From Clostridia bacterium (GTDB lineage Bacteria; Bacillota; Clostridia; Oscillospirales; CAG-272), in the NCBI GenBank assembly GCA_017481495.1, contig JAFUPC010000116.1, forward strand, positions 1 through 43,690: 43,690 bases of DNA, read 5' to 3'. The position numbers were made by a program, and so were the translations under genes. Shown here piece after piece: positions 1 through 7,507 of this stretch; position 1 is the first letter of the stretch; each line of letters starts with the position of its first letter. The notes below the pieces were generated by a model. That model was not told where the DNA came from. It made no database searches and saw nothing but the letters and a program-made list of their open reading frames with translations.

Positions 1-647
1 AAATACGGCGGCAGACGGTCGGCATACTGCTTTTTGATAAGGGATAATTCGGTACAGCCTAAAATCAGCACCTCCGCCCCCGCATCGTGCAAGTGCGCGG
101 AAACGGCGAGAAATGCATCCAAATCCGGTGCTTTTCCGTTTTTGATCTCGTCGTAGATGATGCGCATGACGGTTTTCTGGTCGTCCCTTTGAGGGCGCAG
201 ACAGTCGATGCCGTGGGCATTCAGATACCGGTCGTAGGTGCCCGTGATGACGGTGCCGTCGGTGGCGAGGATGCCTGCTTTTTTCACACCCCGGTCGGCG
301 AGGTGTACTGTGATCTCCTCCATGATGTTGAGGATGGGCAGGTCGGTGGAGGCTTTTAACTTATCGTAGAAATAATGCGCGGTGTTGCACGGAATGGCGA
401 CGAGATCCGCCCCGTAGGTCTTCATGCGGCGGATGTCCTCCACCATGACGGTGAGGGGGTTATCGTCAGACACACCCGTGATAAACGCGGTGCGGTCGGG
501 GGTCGTTGCGTGGCTGTTTAAGATGATGTCGATGTGATCCTGGTCGCAGGCGGCTTTCGTGTGTGCGATGAGAAGCTCGTAGAAATAGGCGGATGCCATC
601 GGCCCCAGCCCGCCCAGAATGCCAAGCACAGGGGATTCTTTGGACAT
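1..647 (-). CDS. Aspartate/glutamate racemase family protein (3' end cut by window)
   Basis: The product is a cofactor-independent Asp/Glu racemase; 215 complete codons are visible and the C-terminus lies outside the window. The N-terminus reads MSKESPVLGILGGLGPMAS, typical of the family. The two catalytic cysteines are present: Cys87 in PCNTAH and Cys198 in LGCTELSL. The ATG at 647-645 lies one base after the TGA stop of the ATP-grasp gene, so translation is probably coupled. In Enterococcus faecium an aspartate racemase supplies D-Asp to a neighbouring ATP-grasp D-aspartate ligase, and the same pairing here makes D-Asp supply for the cell wall the likely role (inference). The family call is firm; aspartate rather than glutamate specificity comes from context only. 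Confidence 0.88.
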   Translation of the reverse strand, partial: MSKESPVLGILGGLGPMASAYFYELLIAHTKAACDQDHIDIILNSHATTPDRTAFITGVSDDNPLTVMVEDIRRMKTYGADLVAIPCNTAHYFYDKLKASTDLPILNIMEEITVHLADRGVKKAGILATDGTVITGTYDRYLNAHGIDCLRPQRDDQKTVMRIIYDEIKNGKAPDLDAFLAVSAHLHDAGAEVLILGCTELSLIKKQYADRLPPY

Positions 648-648
648 A

Positions 649-1899
649 TCACTTGTAATCCTTACAATACGTTCTGTATTTTCCGAAATGGCGGTACTGC
701 GCGGCGGCAACGTAGAAAAAGCGCTTCGGGTTGCCGGACAGGTCTTTTTTGTACCAGACCGAGGTGTGCGCCGCCTTTGCGCGGACGAGTGCCTTTGCCT
801 TGTCGGTGAGGGTATCGTTGTGGGTGTATTTCCAGACGATGGCGCGGGGGATGGACGTCCACAGCACTTCCTTGTCGCAGATGCGGCAATCCTCACCCAG
901 GTCGTCATACACCCGGTCGCGGACAATGTAGCGCGCGATGTTCTCCCCGGCGGACGTGACGTAGAAATTCGAGCGTCCCTGGCGGAGATTCACCTCAAAG
1001 GCGCGGTGGGTATTGTCACGCGGGTCGTATTTGATGTCGAAATTCGCATATCCGACATATCTGATGTCTTCAAGGAACGCGCGGAATTTTTCGCACAGCG
1101 CGGGATTGTATTCGGTGATGATGGCGGCATGGTTGCCGCGGCCCTTGGGTGTGTGTTCTTCGAGCAGGACATGACCGAGACACATCATCTTCACCTTTGC
1201 GTTTTTGTCGCAGTACGCGGTCAGAACGTACATTCCGGCATCGTTGCCGGGGATTGTGTCCTGTAAAATGATGGAATCGTCGTACCCGGAGGCAAAAATC
1301 GTGTCGATGATCTCCTTTGTCCGTGCGGGGGAGTCGGAAACATAGACCTTGTTCATGCCGTCAAACGGATGCTTCCAGTAAACGACGCTGTTGGACGGCT
1401 TGACGATGATGGGATAGGAGAAACCGAGTGCGGTGTCGTAATAATCGGATTCGGTACCTGCCTGCCCGCATTTCACGATGACAGTCTTCGGGTACAGAAT
1501 GCCGTGCTTGTCACAGCACTGATAGAAGCGTTCCTTTGACTGAAATTCATCCATCAGCGCAATGTCGTTGTAGGGAATGATGTACCGGTCAGCAAGGTCG
1601 TCCTTATGCAGGGCGATGAGATTGGCGTAATCGTCGGTACAGCCGACAAGGATGCGGCGGACATTCTCGCCTTTTGTCGCATCCGCAAACGCATTCATTT
1701 CGGACAAGAACGTCTCGTCCGTGTCAAGGTTCGGAACGCAGTGGAAATGAATGATGCGCGATCCCATCGTTGCGCTGATCTCGTACCGCCCGAAGGCTTC
1801 GGAGACGACGCCGTATTCCTCATGGAACGCGCGCGCGACGTTGTAGCAGTTTAAGTCTGCGCCGATGAGGACGGGAATGATTTTATATGTGTCTTTCAT
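649..1899 (-). CDS. ATP-grasp carboxylate-amine ligase, probable D-aspartate ligase
   Basis: This 416-residue ATP-grasp enzyme probably activates a carboxylate with ATP and joins it to an amine. The ATP-grasp lysine strand is YPIIVKPSNS (residues 162-171) and the metal-binding Glu/Asn segment is FEVNLRQGRS (301-310). Length and order resemble the Aslfm D-aspartate ligase family, which adds D-Asp to the lysine side chain of the UDP-MurNAc-pentapeptide. A ribosome site (AGAAAGGGA) precedes the ATG at 1899. It sits 21 bp after the asparagine-synthase-like gene and 1 bp before the racemase, so the three genes look like one transcript. Other carboxylate-amine ligases share the fold, so the substrate is inferred from the neighbours. 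Confidence 0.82.
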   Translation of the reverse strand: MKDTYKIIPVLIGADLNCYNVARAFHEEYGVVSEAFGRYEISATMGSRIIHFHCVPNLDTDETFLSEMNAFADATKGENVRRILVGCTDDYANLIALHKDDLADRYIIPYNDIALMDEFQSKERFYQCCDKHGILYPKTVIVKCGQAGTESDYYDTALGFSYPIIVKPSNSVVYWKHPFDGMNKVYVSDSPARTKEIIDTIFASGYDDSIILQDTIPGNDAGMYVLTAYCDKNAKVKMMCLGHVLLEEHTPKGRGNHAAIITEYNPALCEKFRAFLEDIRYVGYANFDIKYDPRDNTHRAFEVNLRQGRSNFYVTSAGENIARYIVRDRVYDDLGEDCRICDKEVLWTSIPRAIVWKYTHNDTLTDKAKALVRAKAAHTSVWYKKDLSGNPKRFFYVAAAQYRHFGKYRTYCKDYK

Positions 1900-1920
1900 G
1901 GGAGGATCCCTTTCTGTCAG

Positions 1921-3774
1921 TTATTCAAGAATAAAGAACCGTTCGTACCACACAAGGAACGTAAAGACCGTCCAGACCTTCCGGGCGTTGTTCGCTTTGC
2001 CGTGATAATGGTCGTCCAGAAGTGCGTTTATCTTTTCTGTGTCGAAAAATTCGGCGGCGTAGGGGGCGGTGAAATAGTTCTTTACATGACTGTAATATTT
2101 TTCCTCGCGCAGCCAGTGGCGGATGGGCACGGGGAATCCGGCTTTCTTGCGGTTCGCCCACGCATCGGGGAGCGTGCGGTTGGCGGCCTGACGGAGAACG
2201 TATTTGGTGTCGATGTCGTTGACCTTGTATTCCGCCGGAATCTTTTCCGCCTGCTCCATGACCTCTTTGTCAAGGAACGGTACGCGAAGCTCCAGCGAAT
2301 GCGCCATGCTCATTTTGTCGGCTTTCAGGAGAATGTCGCCCGGCAGCCACAGGTGCATATCGAGATACTGCTTTTTCGTCAGCTCGTCCTTGTCGCCCAC
2401 TTCCCGGTAAACATCGGCGACAATCTCGTCGGCGGATTTTCCGCCGCGGTATGTGGAGGTGAGAACGTCTGCGGCTTCTCCGGACGGGAAGACCAGCGCC
2501 TCGCCCATGAAGTAATCCTCCGGTCTGCCGGAGGCGCGGAGCAGAAACGACCGTCCCTTGAATGCGGGAAGCGGTTTGACGGCGGATGCCAGCGCACGGC
2601 GGACGGGTGCGGGGACGGCTTTCTTGAACTTCCGCACTTCCTTTGTGTCGTTGTACCAGTCGTAGCCTGCGAAGATCTCATCCGCGCCCTCACCGGAGAG
2701 GACGACCGTGACGTGTTCCTTTGCCAGTCCCGCAAGGAAATACAGCGGCACGGAGGAGGGGTTGGACTGCGGCTCGTCCATGTAGTACTGGATGTCGGAA
2801 AAGGCATCGAAGCACTCATCGGGGGTGATGATCTTTTTATAATTGCGGATGCCGAGAATGTCGGACAGCTCCTTTGCGTAGTCCGTTTCGTCAAAGAATT
2901 TGTCGTTTCCGTGGTCAAACCCGACGGAAAACGTCTCGTCCGGGTGCAGAGCGGCGGTGATGTAGCTGGAATCCACGCCGCCGGACAGAAACGACCCGAC
3001 CCGCACGTCGCTGATGCGGTGTGCTTTGACCGATTCGTTCACCACGCGGTCAACGTCGTCCACAAATTCCGCAAAGGATTTGTTTTCCTTTGTGAAAACG
3101 GTATCCCAGTACGGGTGCGTTTCGATCTCGCCGCCCCGGTACAGATAATAATGCGCCGGGGGAAGCTTTTTTACGCCCGCAAAGAACGTGTCCTCGCCCG
3201 ACGAATACTGCAGGGTCAGATACGCCCGCAGGGCATTGGGATTGACGCGCTTTTCAAAGGAGGGATGCTCAAGAAAGCTCTTGATCTCCGAGCCGAACAG
3301 AAACGTGCCGTCCGCGTTTTTGCAGTAATAATGCGGCTTGATGCCGAAAATATCGCGCGCGCCGAAGTAAAGGTCTTTTTTCGTGTCCCGGATGACGAAC
3401 GCGAACATTCCGCGCAGGCGGGAGAGAATGTCGGTGCCGTACTCCTCATACCCGTGCAGAACGACCTCGGAGTCCGTGTGGGAAACAAAGGTGTGACCGG
3501 CAGTCACAAGCTGTGCCCGCAGTTCCTCAAAATTGTAGATCTCGCCGTTGAAGACAAGCGCGATGCTTCCGTCCTCGTTTGCCATCGGCTGACGGCCCGC
3601 CTCCGATAAGTCAATGATGGACAGCCGCCGGAATCCGAGTCCGGCATCGTCGTCAAAATACTGCCCGTCCATGTCGGGGCCTCTGTGTATGATCCTGTCT
3701 GTCATGCGGCGGAGGATCTGTTTCTTTTCCTCCAGCGCATGGATCCTGTCCGAAAAACCGGCAAAGCCGCACAT
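1921..3774 (-). CDS. asnB: Asparagine synthase (glutamine-hydrolysing) family amidotransferase
   Basis: This 617-residue protein uses glutamine to amidate an aspartyl carboxylate via an AMP intermediate. It starts MCGFAGF, so after Met removal Cys2 is the N-terminal nucleophile of a class II glutaminase domain; RLSIIDLS (50-57) and FNGEIYNF (75-82) are further glutaminase motifs. The synthetase domain carries the pyrophosphate loop SGGVDSS (264-270) and a later SGEGADE segment. It could be ordinary AsnB. However, it leads an operon with an ATP-grasp D-Asp ligase and a racemase, and Lactococcus AsnH, a member of this family, amidates D-Asp in the cell-wall cross-bridge. Amidation of cross-bridge D-Asp to D-Asn is therefore a plausible job here. 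A ribosome site (GGAAAGGA) precedes the start. Confidence 0.9.
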   Translation of the reverse strand: MCGFAGFSDRIHALEEKKQILRRMTDRIIHRGPDMDGQYFDDDAGLGFRRLSIIDLSEAGRQPMANEDGSIALVFNGEIYNFEELRAQLVTAGHTFVSHTDSEVVLHGYEEYGTDILSRLRGMFAFVIRDTKKDLYFGARDIFGIKPHYYCKNADGTFLFGSEIKSFLEHPSFEKRVNPNALRAYLTLQYSSGEDTFFAGVKKLPPAHYYLYRGGEIETHPYWDTVFTKENKSFAEFVDDVDRVVNESVKAHRISDVRVGSFLSGGVDSSYITAALHPDETFSVGFDHGNDKFFDETDYAKELSDILGIRNYKKIITPDECFDAFSDIQYYMDEPQSNPSSVPLYFLAGLAKEHVTVVLSGEGADEIFAGYDWYNDTKEVRKFKKAVPAPVRRALASAVKPLPAFKGRSFLLRASGRPEDYFMGEALVFPSGEAADVLTSTYRGGKSADEIVADVYREVGDKDELTKKQYLDMHLWLPGDILLKADKMSMAHSLELRVPFLDKEVMEQAEKIPAEYKVNDIDTKYVLRQAANRTLPDAWANRKKAGFPVPIRHWLREEKYYSHVKNYFTAPYAAEFFDTEKINALLDDHYHGKANNARKVWTVFTFLVWYERFFILE

Positions 3775-3814
3775 AATGTTGTTTCCTTTCCTTGTATCCG
3801 ATACTGATTATATT

Positions 3815-3843
3815 ATTATACCACAGTTTTGCCGCTTTGAAAA
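3815..3843 (-). promoter_or_regulatory. Probable SigA promoter of the asnB-ligase-racemase operon
   Basis: Reading the minus strand, an extended -10 (TGG plus TATAAT, 3820-3815) lies 17 bp from a weak -35 (TTTTCA, 3843-3838). It ends about 40 bp before the asnB start. The same TGTGGTATAAT string recurs before both Rpn genes. Confidence 0.6.
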
Positions 3844-3937
3844 GGGTTTTCGGGGAATTTCTTTTTGGTTATGGGAAGTTTTTCTTCCTCAAAAATGAAC
3901 CCCCGGTGAACTTTCATCCGCATTTCTGCAAAGACCC

Positions 3938-3966
3938 TTGACACCCGCGCCGGGATATGTTATAAT
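3938..3966 (+). promoter_or_regulatory. Consensus SigA promoter of the OLE RNA-oapA operon
   Basis: TTGACA (3938-3943) and TATAAT (3961-3966) are both perfect and separated by exactly 17 bp. Transcription should start near 3973, more than 700 nt before the first start codon, so a long non-coding RNA precedes oapA. Confidence 0.88.
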
Positions 3967-3972
3967 AGATAT

Positions 3973-4665
3973 TGAAATAAATCAGACGGCGCAGTATCCT
4001 AGTTAAGGCAGTTTGCTCTGAAAGCGGGCCTAAAAATCCGTTAAAGGGCATAACGATGAAGCTCCTTGTGCCTGCTTTTTACGCCCAGTTTAGGGTGGGT
4101 GCTGGGAGATTGGGTTTACGGGCGTCCCACAATGGCATGTGGGGTGCGACCCGTATTCCTTTGAGGCTTCATTTTGTGGCCGGCGGCGCTTGTTTTTGCA
4201 GTCTGCAATCCCACGGGATCTGCGATCCCAAGGGTTCGGGCGGCACGACGAAGCCGGGTACGATTTGATGATTAAACCTATCATGCGGTGCATTTTTACG
4301 ACGCTGTGGATAGATGTAGCCTGCCTTGCGTGGGGGCAGCGGATTGCGGATCAGACCGCAGGTTGTCACGGCCGGACGACTCTGTGGTCATTGCCGCATG
4401 AAACTGTGCCTGCAAAAGAGGCTAGGAGCATTCCATGCTTTATTTGGGAAAACCTCTAGGCTGTTATAGCGATATTGGCAGTCAGCGGATTGCAGTGCGT
4501 TCTCTCGAAGGCAATCAGGTCGCGGTACGTGGCAACATACCGACGGTTCTTTCAAAGGGAAACCGCTTTTATTGGCAACAAGAAGCAGGAACCGGGGAAA
4601 TCCAACCTGACTTTATGGCGCAAGGTTTACGCTTTCGGCTGCCGTCTTGTTTATTTCTTTCTTTT
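3973..4665 (+). ncRNA. ole: OLE RNA (ornate large extremophilic RNA), probable
   Basis: About 700 nt between a consensus promoter and the oapA start holds no credible protein gene but is rich in pairing. Examples are a long-range helix of 4056-4062 with 4166-4172 (ATGAAGC/GCTTCAT), and a nested hairpin with ACGGG 4118-4122 pairing CCCGT 4150-4154 around CCCAC 4126-4130 pairing GTGGG 4139-4143. OLE RNAs are about 600 nt, occur in Bacilli and Clostridia, lie directly upstream of the membrane protein OapA, and often neighbour isoprenoid genes, tlyA, argR and recN. That order is found here. OLE binds OapA at the membrane and affects tolerance of cold, alcohols and magnesium in Bacillus halodurans. 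The 3' boundary is approximate. The call is based on context and structure, not on a covariance-model hit. Confidence 0.82.
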
Positions 4666-4705
4666 TTACATATTATTACATTTATCATACATGAGGTAAC
4701 ACATC

Positions 4706-5302
4706 GTGGACAACAGTCCGAGGGAAACCGCCCCAAAACAGAAATCCAAAGGAAAAACACAGGAAAAAGCCAAGGCAAAAATCAACGTAAAATGGATCGT
4801 CACCGTATTCGCGGTCAGTATCTTCTCCTCCGCCGTGCTTTCCTTTCTGTGCAGTGAACTGATTGAGCTGATGCCGATTATCTTACAGTTTCTTGTCCTG
4901 CTCGGCATTATTTTTATCGGTATCATCTTCGACATCATGGGTCTTGCCGTCGCCACAGCGGATGAAAAGAAATTCCACTCGATGGCGGCACGGAAGATCA
5001 AAGAGGGTAAAATCGCGGTTGCGCTCATCCGGAACGCCGACAAAATGTCCTCCGTCTGCAACGACGTGGTGGGCGACATCTGCGGCATCGTTTCCGGTTC
5101 CACGGCAGCATCCATCGCACTCCGGGTTTTTACCGATCCGGAGATTTCGTTTTTCGGAAACCTGCTTGTCACAGCACTCGTTTCCGGCATGACCATCGGC
5201 GGCAAAGCCATCGGTAAATATTTCGGCATGAATTATTCCGAGGACATCATATACATGATCGCAAAGGTCATCAAATTCGTACCCATCGACTGGAACAAAT
5301 AA
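4706..5302 (+). CDS. oapA: OLE-associated membrane protein A (OapA)
   Basis: This 198-residue protein begins with a GTG at 4706, chosen because GAGGT at 4693-4697 lies at the right distance. The first ~27 residues are strongly basic (KQKSKGKTQEKAKAK), suited to RNA contact. Hydrophobic segments follow at about 28-48 and 55-83, with others near residues 147-165. The stretch FDIMGLAVATADEKKFHSMA (75-94) is the part I associate with the OapA family. In Bacillus halodurans OapA binds OLE RNA and anchors it to the membrane. Here it lies directly downstream of the structured RNA and 6 bp before tlyA, as in the known OLE loci. I could not confirm the DxxxD motif reported to matter in the Bacillus protein. 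Confidence 0.83.
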   Translation: MDNSPRETAPKQKSKGKTQEKAKAKINVKWIVTVFAVSIFSSAVLSFLCSELIELMPIILQFLVLLGIIFIGIIFDIMGLAVATADEKKFHSMAARKIKEGKIAVALIRNADKMSSVCNDVVGDICGIVSGSTAASIALRVFTDPEISFFGNLLVTALVSGMTIGGKAIGKYFGMNYSEDIIYMIAKVIKFVPIDWNK

Positions 5303-5308
5303 ACCGCT

Positions 5309-6124
5309 ATGAGACTGGACTTGTACCTTTACAAAAACGGTTATACCGATTCCCGCGCCAAGGCGCAGACCCTGATTTCCGAGGGGAAAATTTACATTGA
5401 CGGAAAGCAGATCACAAAGCCGTCCCACGAAACGCCCGACGGTACCGAGCCCCAGATCCGCGGTGAGGTCATGCCGTATGTCGGACGCGGCGGTTACAAG
5501 CTTGCGCGCGCGCTGGAGGTCTTCGGCGTTGACCCCGGGGGATTCGTTTGCGCGGACATCGGCGCATCGACCGGCGGGTTTACCGACTGTCTTCTGCAAA
5601 GAGGGGTAAAACACGTTTATGCCGTCGATTCCGGAACGGATCAGCTGGCGGAAAAGCTCCGCGCGGATGACCGCGTGACGGTCATGGAGCATTATAATGC
5701 AAAGAATCTGGACACAGATGACCTTGGGGAGCAGAAAATGGACTTATGTGTCTGTGACGTTTCGTTCATTTCGCAGACACTGCTCTTCGATGCCGTTGTG
5801 CGGATATTGAAACCTTATAAAAGAGAAACCGGCACCGGATGCTTTGTCACGCTCATCAAGCCGCAGTTTGAAGCGGGGCGGGACGCAATCGGCAAAAACG
5901 GCATCGTCCGTGACAAAAAGGTTTATCTGCGGGTACTGGAAACGCTCGTCCGCTGTGCGGCGGAACGTGGGCTGTACTGCTTCGGACTTGCGCCGTCTCC
6001 CATTTTGGGCGGCGACGGCAACCGCGAATTTCTGGGTATTTTTGCAAACGGCGACCCCGCGGCGGCAGATCTGACCTTGTCCGACAGAACGGTGCTTATG
6101 AAGATTATCGAGTCGGCAATCTGA
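5309..6124 (+). CDS. tlyA: TlyA family rRNA (cytidine-2'-O)-methyltransferase / hemolysin A family
   Basis: The 271-residue product has an N-terminal S4 RNA-binding domain (about 1-60, MRLDLYLYKNGYTDSRAKAQ) followed by an FtsJ/RrmJ-like methyltransferase fold. The SAM-binding motif is CADIGASTGGF (81-91), with the family lysine in GGYKLARAL (61-69) and the later CDVSFIS strand. TlyA proteins 2'-O-methylate cytidines of 16S and 23S rRNA. The start is 6 bp after the oapA stop with no strong ribosome site, which suggests translational coupling. This gene is a regular companion of nadK, argR and recN in Firmicutes. Confidence 0.92.
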   Translation: MRLDLYLYKNGYTDSRAKAQTLISEGKIYIDGKQITKPSHETPDGTEPQIRGEVMPYVGRGGYKLARALEVFGVDPGGFVCADIGASTGGFTDCLLQRGVKHVYAVDSGTDQLAEKLRADDRVTVMEHYNAKNLDTDDLGEQKMDLCVCDVSFISQTLLFDAVVRILKPYKRETGTGCFVTLIKPQFEAGRDAIGKNGIVRDKKVYLRVLETLVRCAAERGLYCFGLAPSPILGGDGNREFLGIFANGDPAAADLTLSDRTVLMKIIESAI

Positions 6125-6142
6125 GTTTGGAGATGAGACAAT

Positions 6143-7024
6143 ATGCAGAAAGTCATGCAGAATATCGTTATGATCCCGAATCCGCAGAAGGACATCGGTC
6201 TGCGCGTGACACGGGATGCGCTGGCGGTGTTATCGGGGGCGCCGGTATCTGTGTGCCTGCCGGGCGATGTCCGCGGACTGCTTGCGGACAATATACCGGA
6301 CAACACCGCATTTTATCCGGACAGTGACCTTTATACCGGTGCGGACTGTGCCATCGCACTCGGCGGGGATGGTTCTGTCATCAAAGTCGCCTCCCGCTGT
6401 GCCGCCGCCGGGATCCCCGTTGTGGGGGTGAATCTCGGGCGGGTCGGCTACCTTGCCGAGGTGGAGCAGGATGAGTTGTATCTTCTGTCCCGTCTCTGCC
6501 GCGGGGAATACCGGGTGGAGCGGCGGATGATGCTGTCCGTCTCCGTCCTGCGCGGCGGAAAAGAAATTCACCGGATGCGCGATGCGCTCAACGAAGCGGT
6601 CATTTCCAACGGTGCGATCTCGCATATGGTCGATTTGTCGCTTGCCTGTGACGGCGATCCCGTCAACAAGTTCCATGCGGATGGTGTCATCGTTGCAACA
6701 CCGACCGGTTCGACCGCTTATTCCATGTCTGCCGGCGGCCCCATCATCGACCCGGCGCTGGATTGCTTCTGCATCACGCCGGTCTGCGCGCATTCGCTTT
6801 CGGCACGGCCGATGCTGATGTCCGCACAGTCACGTCTGACACTGGAAAATATCTGCACCCGTGAGGACAACACGTATCTCACCGTGGACGGCGACGAAAA
6901 CTTCAAGCTCCTGTACGGTGACACGGTTTCCGTCCGCCGCGCCAAAGCCGAAACAAAGATGATCCGGTTCCACGAAAACGGATTTTATGCAGTCCTGAAC
7001 CGGAAGTTTAACAATACGATATAA
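6143..7024 (+). CDS. nadK: NAD kinase
   Basis: This 293-residue cytoplasmic enzyme phosphorylates NAD to NADP with ATP or polyphosphate. It carries the GGDG signature (74-77, IALGGDGSVI), the NEAVIS segment and the glycine/threonine-rich block HADGVIVATPTGSTAYSMSA that binds NAD. GGAG at 6129-6132 precedes the ATG at 6143 by 10 bases. It lies 18 bp after tlyA and 13 bp before argR, inside the OLE operon. Confidence 0.95.
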   Translation: MQKVMQNIVMIPNPQKDIGLRVTRDALAVLSGAPVSVCLPGDVRGLLADNIPDNTAFYPDSDLYTGADCAIALGGDGSVIKVASRCAAAGIPVVGVNLGRVGYLAEVEQDELYLLSRLCRGEYRVERRMMLSVSVLRGGKEIHRMRDALNEAVISNGAISHMVDLSLACDGDPVNKFHADGVIVATPTGSTAYSMSAGGPIIDPALDCFCITPVCAHSLSARPMLMSAQSRLTLENICTREDNTYLTVDGDENFKLLYGDTVSVRRAKAETKMIRFHENGFYAVLNRKFNNTI

Positions 7025-7037
7025 GAAAGGTACTGCC

Positions 7038-7487
7038 ATGAAACAGAACCGCCACGAACGTATCATTGAAATCATCACCTCCTGCGACATCGAAACACAG
7101 GATGAACTGCTCGACAAACTGAAAGAGGACGGCTTTGACGTGACGCAGGCGACCATTTCGCGCGACATCAAGCAATTGCAGCTGGTCAAAGCCGCAGGAC
7201 AGGACGGGCATTACAAATATGTCGTTTCCCAGCATTCCGGCACGAAGACCGCTCTTAAATTCAAGACCATTCTCAAAGAGACCGTGGTCAAGGTCGATTA
7301 TGCCGAAAATCTTGTCGTTCTGAAAACGTATTCCGGTATGGCGCAGGCGGCGGCAGCAGCCATTGATGCGATGCAGATGCAGGACATCGTCGGCTCGGTC
7401 GCGGGAGACGATACCATCCTCATTGTCATGCGTTCCCGTGACATCGCGCGGGAATTTACCGAAAAATACAAGGAAATGCTGCATTGA
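7038..7487 (+). CDS. argR: Arginine repressor ArgR
   Basis: The 149-residue regulator has the N-terminal winged-helix DNA-binding domain (KQNRHERIIEIITSCDIETQ, then DVTQATISRDIKQLQLVK with the recognition helix near residues 36-50). The C-terminal arginine-binding oligomerisation domain includes SVAGDDTILIVMRS. It is the usual length and normally acts as a hexamer repressing arginine synthesis and activating catabolism. No arginine genes lie in this window, so its targets are elsewhere. A ribosome site (GAAAGG) precedes the start, and the gene is in the tlyA-nadK-argR-recN operon. Confidence 0.95.
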   Translation: MKQNRHERIIEIITSCDIETQDELLDKLKEDGFDVTQATISRDIKQLQLVKAAGQDGHYKYVVSQHSGTKTALKFKTILKETVVKVDYAENLVVLKTYSGMAQAAAAAIDAMQMQDIVGSVAGDDTILIVMRSRDIAREFTEKYKEMLH

Positions 7488-7507
7488 GCAGATAAGGGGA
7501 ATGCACA

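Noticed and set aside
4056..4857. Several plus- and minus-strand open frames of 67-140 codons between the promoter and oapA
   Set aside because: They overlap one another, lack ribosome sites and family motifs, and lie in highly structured sequence better explained as OLE RNA.
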